64,000 nucleotides of DNA from Rhodoferax sp. (GCF_018780565.1 NZ_JADMJN010000007.1:1-64000); one strand, 5' to 3'; positions 18,489-27,429 are shown, counted from the first letter of the stretch. Numbers and translations are program-made. The notes: generated by a model not told the origin, from the sequence alone.

Positions 18489-19346
18489 ATGGCAGGCTTA
18501 ACCCCAAGGCTGAAGGCACAGTCATCTGTGCCGCCCTGGGGTGAGATTCAAGCGCCCGACCATTGGCGCTGTGTTGATTTCATCTCCGACCTGCATCTTC
18601 AGGCCTCGGAACCTGTCACTTTTGATGCGTGGCGCACTTATATGCAGTCCACACGGGCCGATGCCATGTTCATTCTGGGTGACCTGTTTGAAGTTTGGGT
18701 GGGGGATGACATCGTTGCCGCATCGGCAGACGACCTTGACCCTTCGGTGAGCTTTGAAAACCAATGTGCGCAGGTTCTCCAATCAGCTGCCGATCGACTC
18801 GACATTTTTTTCATGCATGGCAACCGGGACTTTTTGCTCGGACCCGCGTTCGCCGGGAACTGTCGCATGACCCTTCTGGAGGATCCCACGCGGCTGGACT
18901 TCGGCGGGCACCGCTGGCTACTCTCTCACGGTGATGCCTTGTGCCTGGCAGACACCGACTACATGCAGTTTCGCGCGCAGGTTCGCAGCGCGCAGTGGCA
19001 ACAGGACTTTCTCGGCAAGCCACTGACGGAACGCCGCACAATTGCACTGGGGCTGCGCCAGCAAAGCGAAACCCGCAAGCGTAGCGGCACCGTCTATGCT
19101 GATCTGGACCCGCAAGCCAGTTGTGAATGGTTACAAGCAGCTCAAGCTCAAACCCTGATCCATGGTCACACCCACAAGCCGGGTCAACATGATCTGGGAA
19201 ATGGACAGACTCGAATCGTTCTGAGCGATTGGGACACAGCAGCGATACCGCCGCGCGCCGAAGTCGTGCGTCTTACGCGACAGCCAACTCACACAGTCAG
19301 AGAAGCCATGGTACAGCGCATACCCGCGACCCAGGCCAGGCTCTGA
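18489..19346 (+). CDS. lpxH: UDP-2,3-diacylglucosamine diphosphatase
   Basis: 285 residues, calcineurin-like phosphoesterase. Metal motifs in order: DFISDLHLQ, LGDLFEVWVGDD, FMHGNRDFLLG, LLSHGDALC and LIHGHTHKPG. The residues ERRTIALGLRQQSETRKR fit the LpxH lid. It hydrolyses UDP-2,3-diacylglucosamine to lipid X in lipid A synthesis at the inner membrane. One base separates it from ppiB. The protein is longer than E. coli LpxH (240 aa), with extra N- and C-terminal residues. Confidence 0.93.
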   Translation: MAGLTPRLKAQSSVPPWGEIQAPDHWRCVDFISDLHLQASEPVTFDAWRTYMQSTRADAMFILGDLFEVWVGDDIVAASADDLDPSVSFENQCAQVLQSAADRLDIFFMHGNRDFLLGPAFAGNCRMTLLEDPTRLDFGGHRWLLSHGDALCLADTDYMQFRAQVRSAQWQQDFLGKPLTERRTIALGLRQQSETRKRSGTVYADLDPQASCEWLQAAQAQTLIHGHTHKPGQHDLGNGQTRIVLSDWDTAAIPPRAEVVRLTRQPTHTVREAMVQRIPATQARL

Positions 19347-19359
19347 CGCCGACGCAAGA

Positions 19360-20967
19360 TCAGAGACTGACCTCGTCGATCTGACCGGGGTCCAGGAATT
19401 GTTCCGCGTAGCGCTGGTAAATTCCTTTTTTCAGGAAAATATCAAACAGATCCGGATCGATATGACCAATGGCCTTGAAGTTTTTCATGATGCCCACGGC
19501 TTGCGATAACTTCATGCCGGGCTTGTAGGGTCGGTCGGATGCCGTCAAAGCCTCGAAAATATCGGCGATGCCCATGACCCGGGCTTGCACGGACATCTGG
19601 TCCCGCGTCAAACCCTTGGGATAGCCCTTGCCATCCATCCGCTCATGATGGCCACCGGCATACTCTGGCACATTCTTGAGATGCTTGGGCCAGGGCAACT
19701 GCTCCAGCATTTTGATGGTCGCCACAATGTGGTGGTTGATGGTGTCGCGCTCGGACAGGGTCAGCGTGCCGGCCCGAATGGTCAGGTTTTCAATCTCATT
19801 GGCCGTGAGAAATTCGGTTTCCACACCGTCAACATTACGCCAGAGCCGCTGACTGCCAATCTGGCGTACGCGCTCCAGGGCACTCTCACTCATGGCTTCC
19901 CCGCCGATATTGGCGGCGCGAACAAATTCCCGATCGGCGTCAAGTGACTCGATGGCCGCCTGGCCTGCTGCAAACAGTTCGGCTTCTGCCTGCGGATTCA
20001 CACAGGGACGCAAAGCAAGTTGCTGGCGCAGGGCGTGGAGTTCGGCATCGCGCTTGAGCACCTCGGTGCGGGTATCGATCAGATGCACGCGGTCAAACAA
20101 GGTCTGCAACTTGGTGGCCTTGTCCACCACATGAACCGGCGTCGTGATTTTGCCGCAATCGTGCAGCAAGCCGGCGATCTTGAGTTCATACCGGTCCCGG
20201 TCGTCCATGGTGAACGAGGCCAGCGGTCCTTCCGTCGTTTCAGCAACCGCTTCTGCCAACAGCATGGTGAGCGTGGGAACGCGCTGGCAATGGCCGCCGG
20301 TGTAGTGGGATTTTTCGTCAATGGCCAGGTTGATCAGATTGATGAAGGACTCAAACAACTCCTCCAACTGCGTCATCAGCAGGCGGTTGCTCAGCGCAAT
20401 GGCAGCTTGCGAGGCCAACGACTCTGCCAGACTTTGATCGGCCATGGAGAACGAAACCACGTCCTGGCTATCGGGCGCCTGTGCATTGATGAGTTGAAGC
20501 ACACCAATCACCTCGCCTTCGTGATTCTTCATCGGCACCGCCAGAAATGACTTCGAGCGGTAACCTGTGCGTTCATCGAAATGACGTGTGCCGGAAAAAT
20601 CGAAATTGGGCTCGGTGTAGGCGTCTGCTATGTTGACGGTCTCCACATGAATGGCCGCATACGCCGCCACCAGCGAGTCGTTGGGTGCGCCGGTCTCATC
20701 ACACAAGGGTAGATTGGGAAAGCTGATAGGACTGCCGGAGGTCCCGCCCATGGCGATATCCAGCGAATCGGTCCGCAAAATCTCGAATCGGAGGGTCTGA
20801 CCATCCTCCATCATCCGGTACAGCGTACCTCCATCCGCATTCGTGATGGTCTTGGCCGCCAGCAGAATCCGCTCAAGAAGACGCGTGATGTCACGCTCTT
20901 TGGAGAGCGAGGCACCGATGTCATTGAGTTGCTCAAGGCGTTTGAGCAGGCCGTCAACAGAGTCCAT
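19360..20967 (-). CDS. GAF-HD-GYP domain protein, probable c-di-GMP phosphodiesterase
   Basis: 535 residues. The N-terminal GAF domain spans ~25-200 (TRLLERILLAAKTITNADGGTLYRM; FLAVPMKNHEGEVIGVLQLINA). The HD-GYP domain follows: HYTGGHCQRVP, LLHDCGKITTP (about residue 268), GGHHERMDGKGYPKGL (about 437) and ADIFEALTASDRPY. Metal and GYP residues are intact, so hydrolysis of c-di-GMP is likely. The HD and GYP motifs are ~170 residues apart, about 100 more than normal, owing to a charged helical insert. The gene ends 13 nt from convergent lpxH and starts 17 nt after the DUF349 gene on the same strand. Confidence 0.88.
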   Translation of the reverse strand: MDSVDGLLKRLEQLNDIGASLSKERDITRLLERILLAAKTITNADGGTLYRMMEDGQTLRFEILRTDSLDIAMGGTSGSPISFPNLPLCDETGAPNDSLVAAYAAIHVETVNIADAYTEPNFDFSGTRHFDERTGYRSKSFLAVPMKNHEGEVIGVLQLINAQAPDSQDVVSFSMADQSLAESLASQAAIALSNRLLMTQLEELFESFINLINLAIDEKSHYTGGHCQRVPTLTMLLAEAVAETTEGPLASFTMDDRDRYELKIAGLLHDCGKITTPVHVVDKATKLQTLFDRVHLIDTRTEVLKRDAELHALRQQLALRPCVNPQAEAELFAAGQAAIESLDADREFVRAANIGGEAMSESALERVRQIGSQRLWRNVDGVETEFLTANEIENLTIRAGTLTLSERDTINHHIVATIKMLEQLPWPKHLKNVPEYAGGHHERMDGKGYPKGLTRDQMSVQARVMGIADIFEALTASDRPYKPGMKLSQAVGIMKNFKAIGHIDPDLFDIFLKKGIYQRYAEQFLDPGQIDEVSL

Positions 20968-20984
20968 CTTCGCCCCCTTTCCGT

Positions 20985-23759
20985 TTATGGCTTCAGCAAC
21001 ACCTTCAGCACCGTTTGCAGCCGGCGTGCAAGACCGGCATCAAAGCCACTGCTCAGCACCGTGGCAACATCCTGGCCCCACGTTTGAACCGGTGCCGGAT
21101 CATTCCGTTTGGTCAACAACTGCAACTGCAAGGCGCGTCGGGCATTCAGGTGCTCGGCTGGCGTTGGCACTTCAGAAGCCATTTCCAGACGCAACTGGGC
21201 AACACTGGCATCCCCCGCTGGTGCTTGAGTGAGGGCCTTGATCCAGGCGCTGCGGGTGGCCGCTGCCACGCGATTGCCCAACTCCTGCGCCGAAGGCACC
21301 TGGGCGGTATCGCGATGTTCCCATGCGGCCAGCAGATGGGTCAATGCCTCGCCATGCGCTTGCGCGGCAAGTTTTCGCAGTGCCATCTGAGCATGCTCCA
21401 TGGCGTCACGCTGAGCACGAAACGCCGTGTCACCCAAGCGCGGGGCCTCGGTGCGCGCACCATAAGCCTCATCACGGCTATCCCGGCGTGGGCCTCTGTC
21501 GTCAGGTCGGCCGGCAAACCGCGCGTCACGTGGACCGCGGGCGCTGTCGCGTACACCCTCCCTGCCCGCATCTTTGCGGTCGCCAAACTTCGGCCCACGC
21601 CCCATAGGCGCAGGCTCTGCCTTCTTCATGCCTGGACGATCGTCGCCACGCATGGCCACCACGGGCCGCGGGGCGGGCTTGGGTGGCGCCACCGGCGCTA
21701 CAGCCTCGGTTGGTTCAGCGGATTCAGCCGACTCTTGGGCCGTATCCGCCTCAAGCGCACTGACAGCAGGCACTTCCGCTACAGATTGCGTAGCATCAAA
21801 AGCAGATTTAACGAGGAACTCGGAGGCATCCTTGTCTTTTTCTGCGTCCTGCACGGCCGCCTTGGCTTGGGCCTGACCGCGCAAGGCTGCTTCCAGTGCC
21901 TGCATGGCGGCACGAATACCCTGGGCATCGCCTGCTGCGTTGGCGGCTTCCAACGCCTTGGCAGCATCCAGCACCACACGGTCGCGCTCGCCCAAGGCAG
22001 CGTTGGCCTTTTCACGCTCTGCGGTCTTGCGATTGAAGGCGTCATCAATAGGTTTGCGAAATGCATCCCACAGCTTTTGTTCCTGGCGGCGCTCGATGGG
22101 CACGGCATGCGCCTCCGCCTGCCAGCGTTGCTGAAGAGACTTGACCGCATCAATGCGCAGCATGGGCTCGGCACCCAAGGCCTTTGCTTCTTCAATCATG
22201 GCCTGGCGCGCTGACAGGCTGAGCTTTTGCAGAGCTTCCAGCGGCGCGGCGGCCGCGTTGATAGCGGCTTTCCACAATGGCTGCAACTCGGCAAAGGCCT
22301 TTTCACCCACATGGCCACCTTCGCGCCAGCGATCCCCAAACTGATGCAAGATGCGATTGAAGCCCTTCCAGTCATCGTCCAGCGCCACGGGGTTGGCTGC
22401 AGCCCAAGCCTTGACCTCTTCGATCAGTGCCAAACGCTGTGCACGGTGCTCAGCCGACTCTGCCTTGACCTTTTCCAGCCAGACCTCCACCACTTTGTGG
22501 GCTTCATTGCAGGCATCGTCAAAGCGTTTCCACAAAGCGTGATTGGGGGCGCCACCCTGGTCGATCTGCTTCCATTGTTCGCGCAGGGTACGCAGGATTT
22601 CCTGCACTTTGCGCCCACCGATGGCTTGCCCCTCGGGGCGATTCAGCAGGCCTTCAGCCTTGCTCACCAACTCTTCACGCAGTTGGTCGGCGCGCCAGCG
22701 CTGCCAACCCTCCAACTCGCCAGCTGCAGCCAGTGCCGCATGCGCCTGATTCTCAAGCTTGTCGTCAATGATCTTGCCGAATTCCTTCAACGCGTTGCGT
22801 AGCGCCGCTGCTGCACCGGCACTGGCTTTCCCATGACCTTCAGCAATTTCCTGCTCCAGCTTTGATAGCGATTCACGGACTACCTTCAGGGCTTTGGCCT
22901 TGATTTCAGGATCAATAGAAGGTTTTTTCGGCTTTGCTGCGGCCTCAACCGGCACGCCACGCGCCACACGCAGTTCATCCGCCCACACCGGCACTGGCGG
23001 CAAAGGGGCTGCGGCATCGGCGGCAGCGGCAGCAGCTTGCGCCACAGCGGCACTGAAGGCATCCCACACGACCAGCAACTGAGCGCGGGAGGCATCCAGC
23101 AAAGGGGGGAAACGGGCATCCACACTGGCCCAGTTGGTGTCACTCAAAAGTGCCGTGGCCTGCGCCTGCCAGTGATTGACATCAATCTGCAAGGCCTCGG
23201 AAACGGCCTGCGCATCACGCCAGGACTTGGTGGACAGAACCTCAATGCGCTGTGCCAGCAACACGGCCGCTTCGCGCTGCACCTGCACCCGATGCTGCAG
23301 GTCTTCGATAACTTTCACGCGGTCACTGAGCTGTCCCTTGAGGGTAGCCAGCGGCTCTTTGCTCAGGGGTGCGCCGGCCTTGGCAGCATCGCGCTGCCAT
23401 GCCATCGCATCGGCGATGTTGAGCTTGGCCGCAGCGAGCAAAGCCTGCGCCTTGTCAGCCCACTCCTGCGCAATAGACTCCTGCCCCCTGCTGCGCTTGA
23501 TCTCATCGAGCTTTTCGCGCAGCAATTTGGCAGCGCCTTTGTCTTTGCCGCTAAGTTCCTTGAACACGGCTTGTATTTGCTCTGCGCTGGGCGCGCTTGC
23601 CAGCCAGTCACGGATGCGCGAAGTGCGCTCACCCGACGTGTGTGCAGAAAAAGCCCCACCCGTCAGCGCGTCCAGCGGGTGGATTTCGTTTGTTTTGGCT
23701 GGGGGTTTTGTCACTTCGAGGGCTTCAGCAGTTTTAGAGGGGGCAGAAAAAGAGAACAT
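20985..23759 (-). CDS. Large DUF349 repeat protein
   Basis: 924 residues from ATG 23759 (an ATG at 23774 is possible). Most of the protein is charged helix with repeated DUF349 units (LREQWKQIDQGGAPNHALWKRFDDACNEAH; LQQRWQAEAHAVPIERRQEQKLWDAFRKPIDDAFNRK). A disordered Arg/Asp/Gly region (about residues 690-790; RGDDRPGMKKAEPAPMGRGPKFG, FAGRPDDRGPRRDSRDEAYG) suggests RNA or membrane surface contact. A C-terminal helical domain follows. Function is unknown. A copy of the 17-nt element encodes ATQSVA at the start of the disordered region. Confidence 0.85.
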   Translation of the reverse strand: MFSFSAPSKTAEALEVTKPPAKTNEIHPLDALTGGAFSAHTSGERTSRIRDWLASAPSAEQIQAVFKELSGKDKGAAKLLREKLDEIKRSRGQESIAQEWADKAQALLAAAKLNIADAMAWQRDAAKAGAPLSKEPLATLKGQLSDRVKVIEDLQHRVQVQREAAVLLAQRIEVLSTKSWRDAQAVSEALQIDVNHWQAQATALLSDTNWASVDARFPPLLDASRAQLLVVWDAFSAAVAQAAAAAADAAAPLPPVPVWADELRVARGVPVEAAAKPKKPSIDPEIKAKALKVVRESLSKLEQEIAEGHGKASAGAAAALRNALKEFGKIIDDKLENQAHAALAAAGELEGWQRWRADQLREELVSKAEGLLNRPEGQAIGGRKVQEILRTLREQWKQIDQGGAPNHALWKRFDDACNEAHKVVEVWLEKVKAESAEHRAQRLALIEEVKAWAAANPVALDDDWKGFNRILHQFGDRWREGGHVGEKAFAELQPLWKAAINAAAAPLEALQKLSLSARQAMIEEAKALGAEPMLRIDAVKSLQQRWQAEAHAVPIERRQEQKLWDAFRKPIDDAFNRKTAEREKANAALGERDRVVLDAAKALEAANAAGDAQGIRAAMQALEAALRGQAQAKAAVQDAEKDKDASEFLVKSAFDATQSVAEVPAVSALEADTAQESAESAEPTEAVAPVAPPKPAPRPVVAMRGDDRPGMKKAEPAPMGRGPKFGDRKDAGREGVRDSARGPRDARFAGRPDDRGPRRDSRDEAYGARTEAPRLGDTAFRAQRDAMEHAQMALRKLAAQAHGEALTHLLAAWEHRDTAQVPSAQELGNRVAAATRSAWIKALTQAPAGDASVAQLRLEMASEVPTPAEHLNARRALQLQLLTKRNDPAPVQTWGQDVATVLSSGFDAGLARRLQTVLKVLLKP
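21778..21794. repeat. 17-nt element GCTAY-N7-RTAGC, copy in DUF349 gene
   Basis: Reads GCTACAGATTGCGTAGC with perfect 5-bp arms. On the minus strand it is read Ala-Thr-Gln-Ser-Val-Ala in codon phase 1, at the border of the disordered region. Confidence 0.75.
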
Positions 23760-23975
23760 GAATCGCACACACAAGGAGAAGAATCCCTGCCGGATTGCGG
23801 TCAGGGTCGAAGCGCTATTTTCGCCGGTATTTACCGGCCCGGCAAAAAGTCTGTCCGAGGCTCTATGGGGTGCTCAAACTCAGTTCCGCGCGCACAGGCC
23901 CATTTTGCCTCAGGTGGCATCACTGCCAGATGAAATCCTGCAGCACGCGCCATCGCAGTCTCTATATATGTACCC

Positions 23976-24197
23976 CAAATGAGAAAGCCCGGTCGGTTGG
24001 CTCCAAGCCAGGCCGCCGGGCTCGACGGCTGACACAAGGTCAATGCCGTCTGGGCTTGCACAGTGGGAGGGTAAAGTCCCAAAGTGCCAGGGGGCAAAAG
24101 ATTGCCTCCAAAAATTGCCGGGGCCGCTTTATCACTGCTACCCAGAGGTAGGGACTGGCTACTGCCGACTTGCCGCCTGTGATGTGACAGGCGTTTT
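23976..24197 (+). ncRNA. Candidate structured small RNA, about 220 nt
   Basis: No protein gene fits here. Hairpins in order: 23986-24022 (AGCCCGG/CCGGGCT with inner TTGGCT/AGCCAG), 24025-24049 (ACGGCTGAC/GTCA-at-GCCGT), 24064-24081 (TGGGA/TCCCA), 24090-24109 (GGGGGCA/TGCCTCC), a CTACC/GGTAG hairpin near 24139, and a terminator at 24174-24197. Two stems use G-U pairs that would be A-C mismatches in the opposite strand, favouring the plus strand. TATATATG at 23963-23970 could be the -10. I do not recognise the family; it is not 6S, RNase P, tmRNA or SRP RNA by their conserved motifs. Confidence 0.35.
24174..24197 (+). terminator. Terminator hairpin in the 23.8-24.6 kb gap
   Basis: CGCCTGT (24174-24180), loop GATGTG, ACAGGCG (24187-24193), then TTTT. 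No gene ends just upstream on the plus strand, which is the main reason to suspect an RNA gene there. Confidence 0.6.
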
Positions 24198-24368
24198 CAG
24201 TCTAGGCACGCTTCACGAAGAATTCAAATTGAAATTTCAATCGCAAACACCTCATTGATTGTGAAACTGGAAAACGCGGACAAAGAAAGACTTGGGCTGC
24301 GCCCTGATTTCAGTTGGTTTTATCTATTTATTGAATCATTTATAGAATAACAAACCTATTTCATATTG
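24198..24368. other. A+T-rich intergenic stretch without a gene
   Basis: No credible open frame. It holds the perfect 14-nt palindrome ATTGAAATTTCAAT (24228-24241) and a loose 12-nt direct repeat ATTTATTGAATC / ATTTATAGAATA. Composition is clearly richer in A+T than the flanking genes. Confidence 0.6.
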
Positions 24369-24398
24369 TTGACTTGATATATCAAGTCAACCTAGAAT
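24368..24398 (+). promoter_or_regulatory. Promoter overlapping a 24-nt perfect palindrome
   Basis: The half-site GTTGACTTGATA (24368-24379) is followed directly by its exact reverse complement (24380-24391), giving a 24-nt perfect palindrome. A -35 box TTGACT (24369-24374) and a -10 box TAGAAT (24393-24398) are spaced by 18 nt, so the palindrome fills the -35 and spacer. This is a classic repressor-operator layout. The transcript would have a leader of about 180 nt before the transglycosylase ATG. Confidence 0.65.
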
Positions 24399-24582
24399 CC
24401 GCCCATCCCGACGAAAGTCTAGGGATAACCCGAACCCGCTGCCGAACCCGGCATATTCAAATCACTGCACAACAAGCGAAAGAACCCGCAGGATATTGAT
24501 AGCGTACCAACCCAAACGAGGGCCGAGGGTGTTGAGCTGAAACCAGTGCAACACTCAAGCCCGCGCGAACGAAGGAAGAGCT

Positions 24583-25392
24583 ATGACAGCGTCTAGAAAA
24601 TTCACCCAGGGCCTGCGAACATTCGCATCAGATATCGCCCAGGGCTTCTTTGAAATCACACATAACGGTTTTGCCCTTGTTGGGCTGGCTGTCATTTTTG
24701 CAGTCATCACTTTGACCGCCCGTCCCGAACTGCGTCAGATCGGAGAGATCAAGCTCATTACCTGGCTGCAAACCCGACAAGTCGCCGTCACAGGCATGGA
24801 AACGGAAATTGACGCCATCGACCGCGCCACAGCAACCAATCCACAGGAGTTGCCGAAACAGCAGGCGGCAGTTGCCTACTGGCTGAGCAAGAAATACCGC
24901 GTTGCGCCCGAACCGGTTAGCGCATTGGTGGCTGAAGCCTATGAGATCGGTATCCGTACCAAGCTTGATCCAACGCTGATTCTGGCAGTCATGGCCGTGG
25001 AATCAGGTTTCAACCCGTTCGCCCAGAGTCCCGTGGGTGCTCAGGGCTTGATGCAGGTGATGACCAAGATTCACAGCGACAAGTACGAAAACTTTGGCGG
25101 CAAACTGGCTGCCTTTGATCCTTTGACCAATCTGCGGGTCGGCGTCAAGGTGTTGCAGGAATGCATCCAACGGGCGGGCTCCACCGAAGGCGGGCTGAGG
25201 TTCTATGTTGGTGCTGCCAATATTGAAGACGACGGTGGTTACGCAGGCAAGGTCATGGCCGAGCACTCCCGCTTGAAAATGGTGGCCAGCGGCCGGGCTG
25301 TGCCGCTGACCGCACCGCAGACGATTCCGGTGCTGGCGCCAGCCAAACCCGACGACAGCGCTGACAAAGTTGCGGCCCTGTTCAGTTCCTGA
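24583..25392 (+). CDS. Membrane-anchored lytic transglycosylase (SLT domain)
   Basis: 269 residues. One N-terminal membrane segment GFALVGLAVIFAVITLTA (about residues 28-45). The SLT domain begins near 125: LILAVMAVESGFNPFAQSPVGAQGLMQVM contains the catalytic Glu (about residue 143) in ESGFNP and the GLMQ motif; LRVGVKVLQECIQRAG and YVGAANIEDDGGYAGKV follow. It should cleave peptidoglycan with 1,6-anhydro-muropeptide formation at the periplasmic face. SD GGAAGAG precedes the ATG. The long leader and palindrome-covered promoter suggest tight control. Confidence 0.9.
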   Translation: MTASRKFTQGLRTFASDIAQGFFEITHNGFALVGLAVIFAVITLTARPELRQIGEIKLITWLQTRQVAVTGMETEIDAIDRATATNPQELPKQQAAVAYWLSKKYRVAPEPVSALVAEAYEIGIRTKLDPTLILAVMAVESGFNPFAQSPVGAQGLMQVMTKIHSDKYENFGGKLAAFDPLTNLRVGVKVLQECIQRAGSTEGGLRFYVGAANIEDDGGYAGKVMAEHSRLKMVASGRAVPLTAPQTIPVLAPAKPDDSADKVAALFSS

Positions 25393-25430
25393 TTTAGCAA
25401 GCCTGGCACATGCCAGGGCTTGTCAGTTAA

Positions 25431-25559
25431 ACTCGGGGGGTACGCGACTGGCGATAGGCGCTTGACCTTTGCAGGTATAAGACGCTGACGTGGGACAACC
25501 ACTGGGAAGCGTACCGCATTGCCACATCGGCAACTGTGTTCAGCCGTTCGCCTGGGCAG
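25431..25559 (+). promoter_or_regulatory. ZTP (pfl-type) riboswitch upstream of glyA
   Basis: Contains the two conserved halves of the ZTP aptamer. The first is GGTACGCGACTGGCG, with GTGGGACAACCAC and TGGGAAGCGTACC closing helix P1 (GGTACGC pairs with GCGTACC). The second is CCGTTCGCCTGGGCA at 25544-25558. The GGCG-CGCC pseudoknot pairing is available. Linker stems include ACCTTTGCAGGT and TTGCC/GGCAA. ZTP and ZMP signal shortage of 10-formyl-tetrahydrofolate, and glyA makes one-carbon units, so the pairing is the expected one. The ATG of glyA is 52 nt beyond the aptamer. Confidence 0.92.
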
Positions 25560-25610
25560 CCCTGGTTTCACCCGACGTGACTCACAGGCCCATCGTCTTT
25601 AAGGACTGCC

Positions 25611-26855
25611 ATGTACAACCGTAACATTCTCATTGAGCAAACCGACCCCGAGATTTTTGCCGCAATCCAGGCTGAAAACGCTCGCCAGGAACACCACATC
25701 GAGCTGATCGCCAGCGAAAACTACGCCTCGCCCGCCGTCATGGCCGCGCAAGGCTCGCAACTCACCAACAAATACGCCGAGGGTTACCCCGGCAAACGCT
25801 ACTACGGTGGCTGCGAATACGTGGACATTGCCGAGCAACTGGCGATCGACCGCGTCAAACAGATCTTTGGCGCCGATTGCGCCAACGTGCAACCACATTG
25901 CGGTGCCTCGGCCAATGAAGCCGTTTTCCTTGCCTTCCTGAAGCCCGGCGACACCATCATGGGCATGAGCCTGGCCGAAGGCGGCCACTTGACCCACGGC
26001 ATGGCTCTGAACATGAGCGGCAAGTGGTTCAACGTGGTGTCCTACGGCCTCAACGCCAAGGAAGAAATCGACTACGACGCAATGGAGAAGAAGGCCCATG
26101 AAACCAAGCCAAAACTCATTATTGCCGGCGCCAGTGCTTATTCTCTTGCTATCGATTTTGAGCGCTTTGCCAAAGTGGCCAAAGCCGTCGGCGCCATCTT
26201 CATGGTGGACATGGCCCACTACGCCGGCCTGATCGCAGCCGGCCTGTACCCTAACCCCGTGCCTTATGCCGACGTGGTGACCTCCACCACCCACAAGAGC
26301 CTGCGTGGCCCACGTGGCGGCATTATTCTGATGAAGGCCCAGCACGAGAAAGCCATCAACAGCGCCATCTTCCCCGGACTGCAAGGCGGCCCGCTGATGC
26401 ACGTGATTGCAGCTAAAGCCGTGGCCTTCAAGGAAGCTTTAACGCCTGAATTCAAGGTCTATCAAAAGCAGGTACTGACCAACGCTCGCATTGTTGCTGA
26501 AACGCTGGTGTCGCGCGGTCTGCGTATCGTGAGCGGCCGCACTGAAAGCCATGTGATGCTGGTCGATCTGCGCGCCAAGGGCATTACCGGCAAGGAAGCG
26601 GAGGCAGTATTAGGTGCGGCCCACATGACCATCAACAAAAATGCCATCCCCAACGACCCCGAAAAACCAATGGTCACCAGCGGCGTGCGCATCGGCACCC
26701 CCGCCCTGACCACCCGTGGTTTCAAGGATGAAGAAGCCCGTATCACTGCCAATTTGATAGCGGACGTGCTGGACAATCCAAGGGACACTGCCAATATCGA
26801 TGCTGTACGGGCCAAGGTCAACGCGTTGACCGCACGTTTCCCGGTCTACCGTTAA
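25611..26855 (+). CDS. glyA: Serine hydroxymethyltransferase
   Basis: 414 residues, full length. Motifs: [94 protein letters not shown] (PLP lysine in [12 protein letters not shown]). It interconverts serine and glycine with transfer of a one-carbon unit to tetrahydrofolate. SD TAAGGA precedes the ATG. Its leader holds a ZTP riboswitch. nrdR follows after 11 nt. Confidence 0.98.
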   Translation: MYNRNILIEQTDPEIFAAIQAENARQEHHIELIASENYASPAVMAAQGSQLTNKYAEGYPGKRYYGGCEYVDIAEQLAIDRVKQIFGADCANVQPHCGASANEAVFLAFLKPGDTIMGMSLAEGGHLTHGMALNMSGKWFNVVSYGLNAKEEIDYDAMEKKAHETKPKLIIAGASAYSLAIDFERFAKVAKAVGAIFMVDMAHYAGLIAAGLYPNPVPYADVVTSTTHKSLRGPRGGIILMKAQHEKAINSAIFPGLQGGPLMHVIAAKAVAFKEALTPEFKVYQKQVLTNARIVAETLVSRGLRIVSGRTESHVMLVDLRAKGITGKEAEAVLGAAHMTINKNAIPNDPEKPMVTSGVRIGTPALTTRGFKDEEARITANLIADVLDNPRDTANIDAVRAKVNALTARFPVYR

Positions 26856-26866
26856 GCACCAAGCTG

Positions 26867-27316
26867 ATGAAATGCCCCTTCTGCAGTCATTCCGACACCC
26901 AAGTGGTGGAAACACGAATTTCTGAAGACGGGGATTTCATCCGCCGCAGGCGGCAATGCGCTTCATGCGAAAAGCGCTTCACCACCTACGAACGCCCGGA
27001 TGTGAACTTTCCGGCCATCGTCAAAAAAGATGGCCGACGCATTGAGTACGAGCGAGCCAAATTGCTGGCCTCCATGAACCTGGCGCTACGCAAGCGCCCG
27101 GTCAGCATCGAACAAATCGACGCTGCGGTAGAACGCATGGAAGAAAAACTGCTCAACCTGGGCCTGCGGGAAGTGCCCTCCACCCGCATTGGCGAACTGG
27201 TCATGCGCGAACTCAAGAAGCTCGACAAAGTAGCCTATGTGCGCTTCGCCAGCGTTTATCGCAGCTTTGAAGACATTGATGAGTTCAAGACCTTGGTGGA
27301 TGAGGTGAGGCGGTAA
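26867..27316 (+). CDS. nrdR: Transcriptional repressor NrdR
   Basis: 149 residues. The N-terminal zinc ribbon has two CxxC pairs ([17 protein letters not shown] ... [19 protein letters not shown]), followed by the ATP-cone domain ([29 protein letters not shown]...). It senses nucleotide state and represses ribonucleotide reductase operons. It is probably co-transcribed with glyA, so ZTP status would affect both. Confidence 0.97.
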   Translation: MKCPFCSHSDTQVVETRISEDGDFIRRRRQCASCEKRFTTYERPDVNFPAIVKKDGRRIEYERAKLLASMNLALRKRPVSIEQIDAAVERMEEKLLNLGLREVPSTRIGELVMRELKKLDKVAYVRFASVYRSFEDIDEFKTLVDEVRR

Positions 27317-27392
27317 AACTCGTCATTGAGACACAGGGCTAGACTCGGAGCCGCCAAGCGGTCAAATCTGCTTGACAGACGGCGCGTAGAAA

Positions 27393-27419
27393 ATAGTTTT
27401 TTTTCGGTCAAGAAACTAT
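27393..27419. promoter_or_regulatory. Inverted repeat in front of the pilus operon
   Basis: ATAGTTT (27393-27399) and AAACTAT (27413-27419) flank 13 nt, ending 10 nt before the pilV ATG. A TTGACA lies about 20 nt upstream at 27372-27377 without a good -10. It could be an operator or an mRNA hairpin over the start region. Confidence 0.35.
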
Positions 27420-27429
27420 CATTGCGATT

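Noticed and set aside
22853..22869. GCTCCAGCTTTGATAGC in the DUF349 gene as a degenerate element copy
   Set aside because: One arm broken; a single near-match of this kind is expected by chance in a 64-kb window.
23831..24097. 88-codon minus-strand frame upstream of the DUF349 gene
   Set aside because: No ribosome site or recognisable family; it crosses several strong hairpins and fits the RNA interpretation better.
25396..25420. Terminator after the transglycosylase gene (AAGCC-TGGCA hairpin)
   Set aside because: The stem is good but no T-run follows and the ZTP aptamer starts soon after; function unclear.
26137..26160. Eighth possible copy of the 17-nt element in glyA (GCTATCGATTTTGAGCG)
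   Set aside because: Right arm does not match, and the encoded residues are part of the conserved GlyA sequence.
27372..27400. Sigma-70 promoter TTGACA for the pilus operon
   Set aside because: The -35 is consensus but no acceptable -10 lies at 16-18 nt; left as a note in the inverted-repeat entry.
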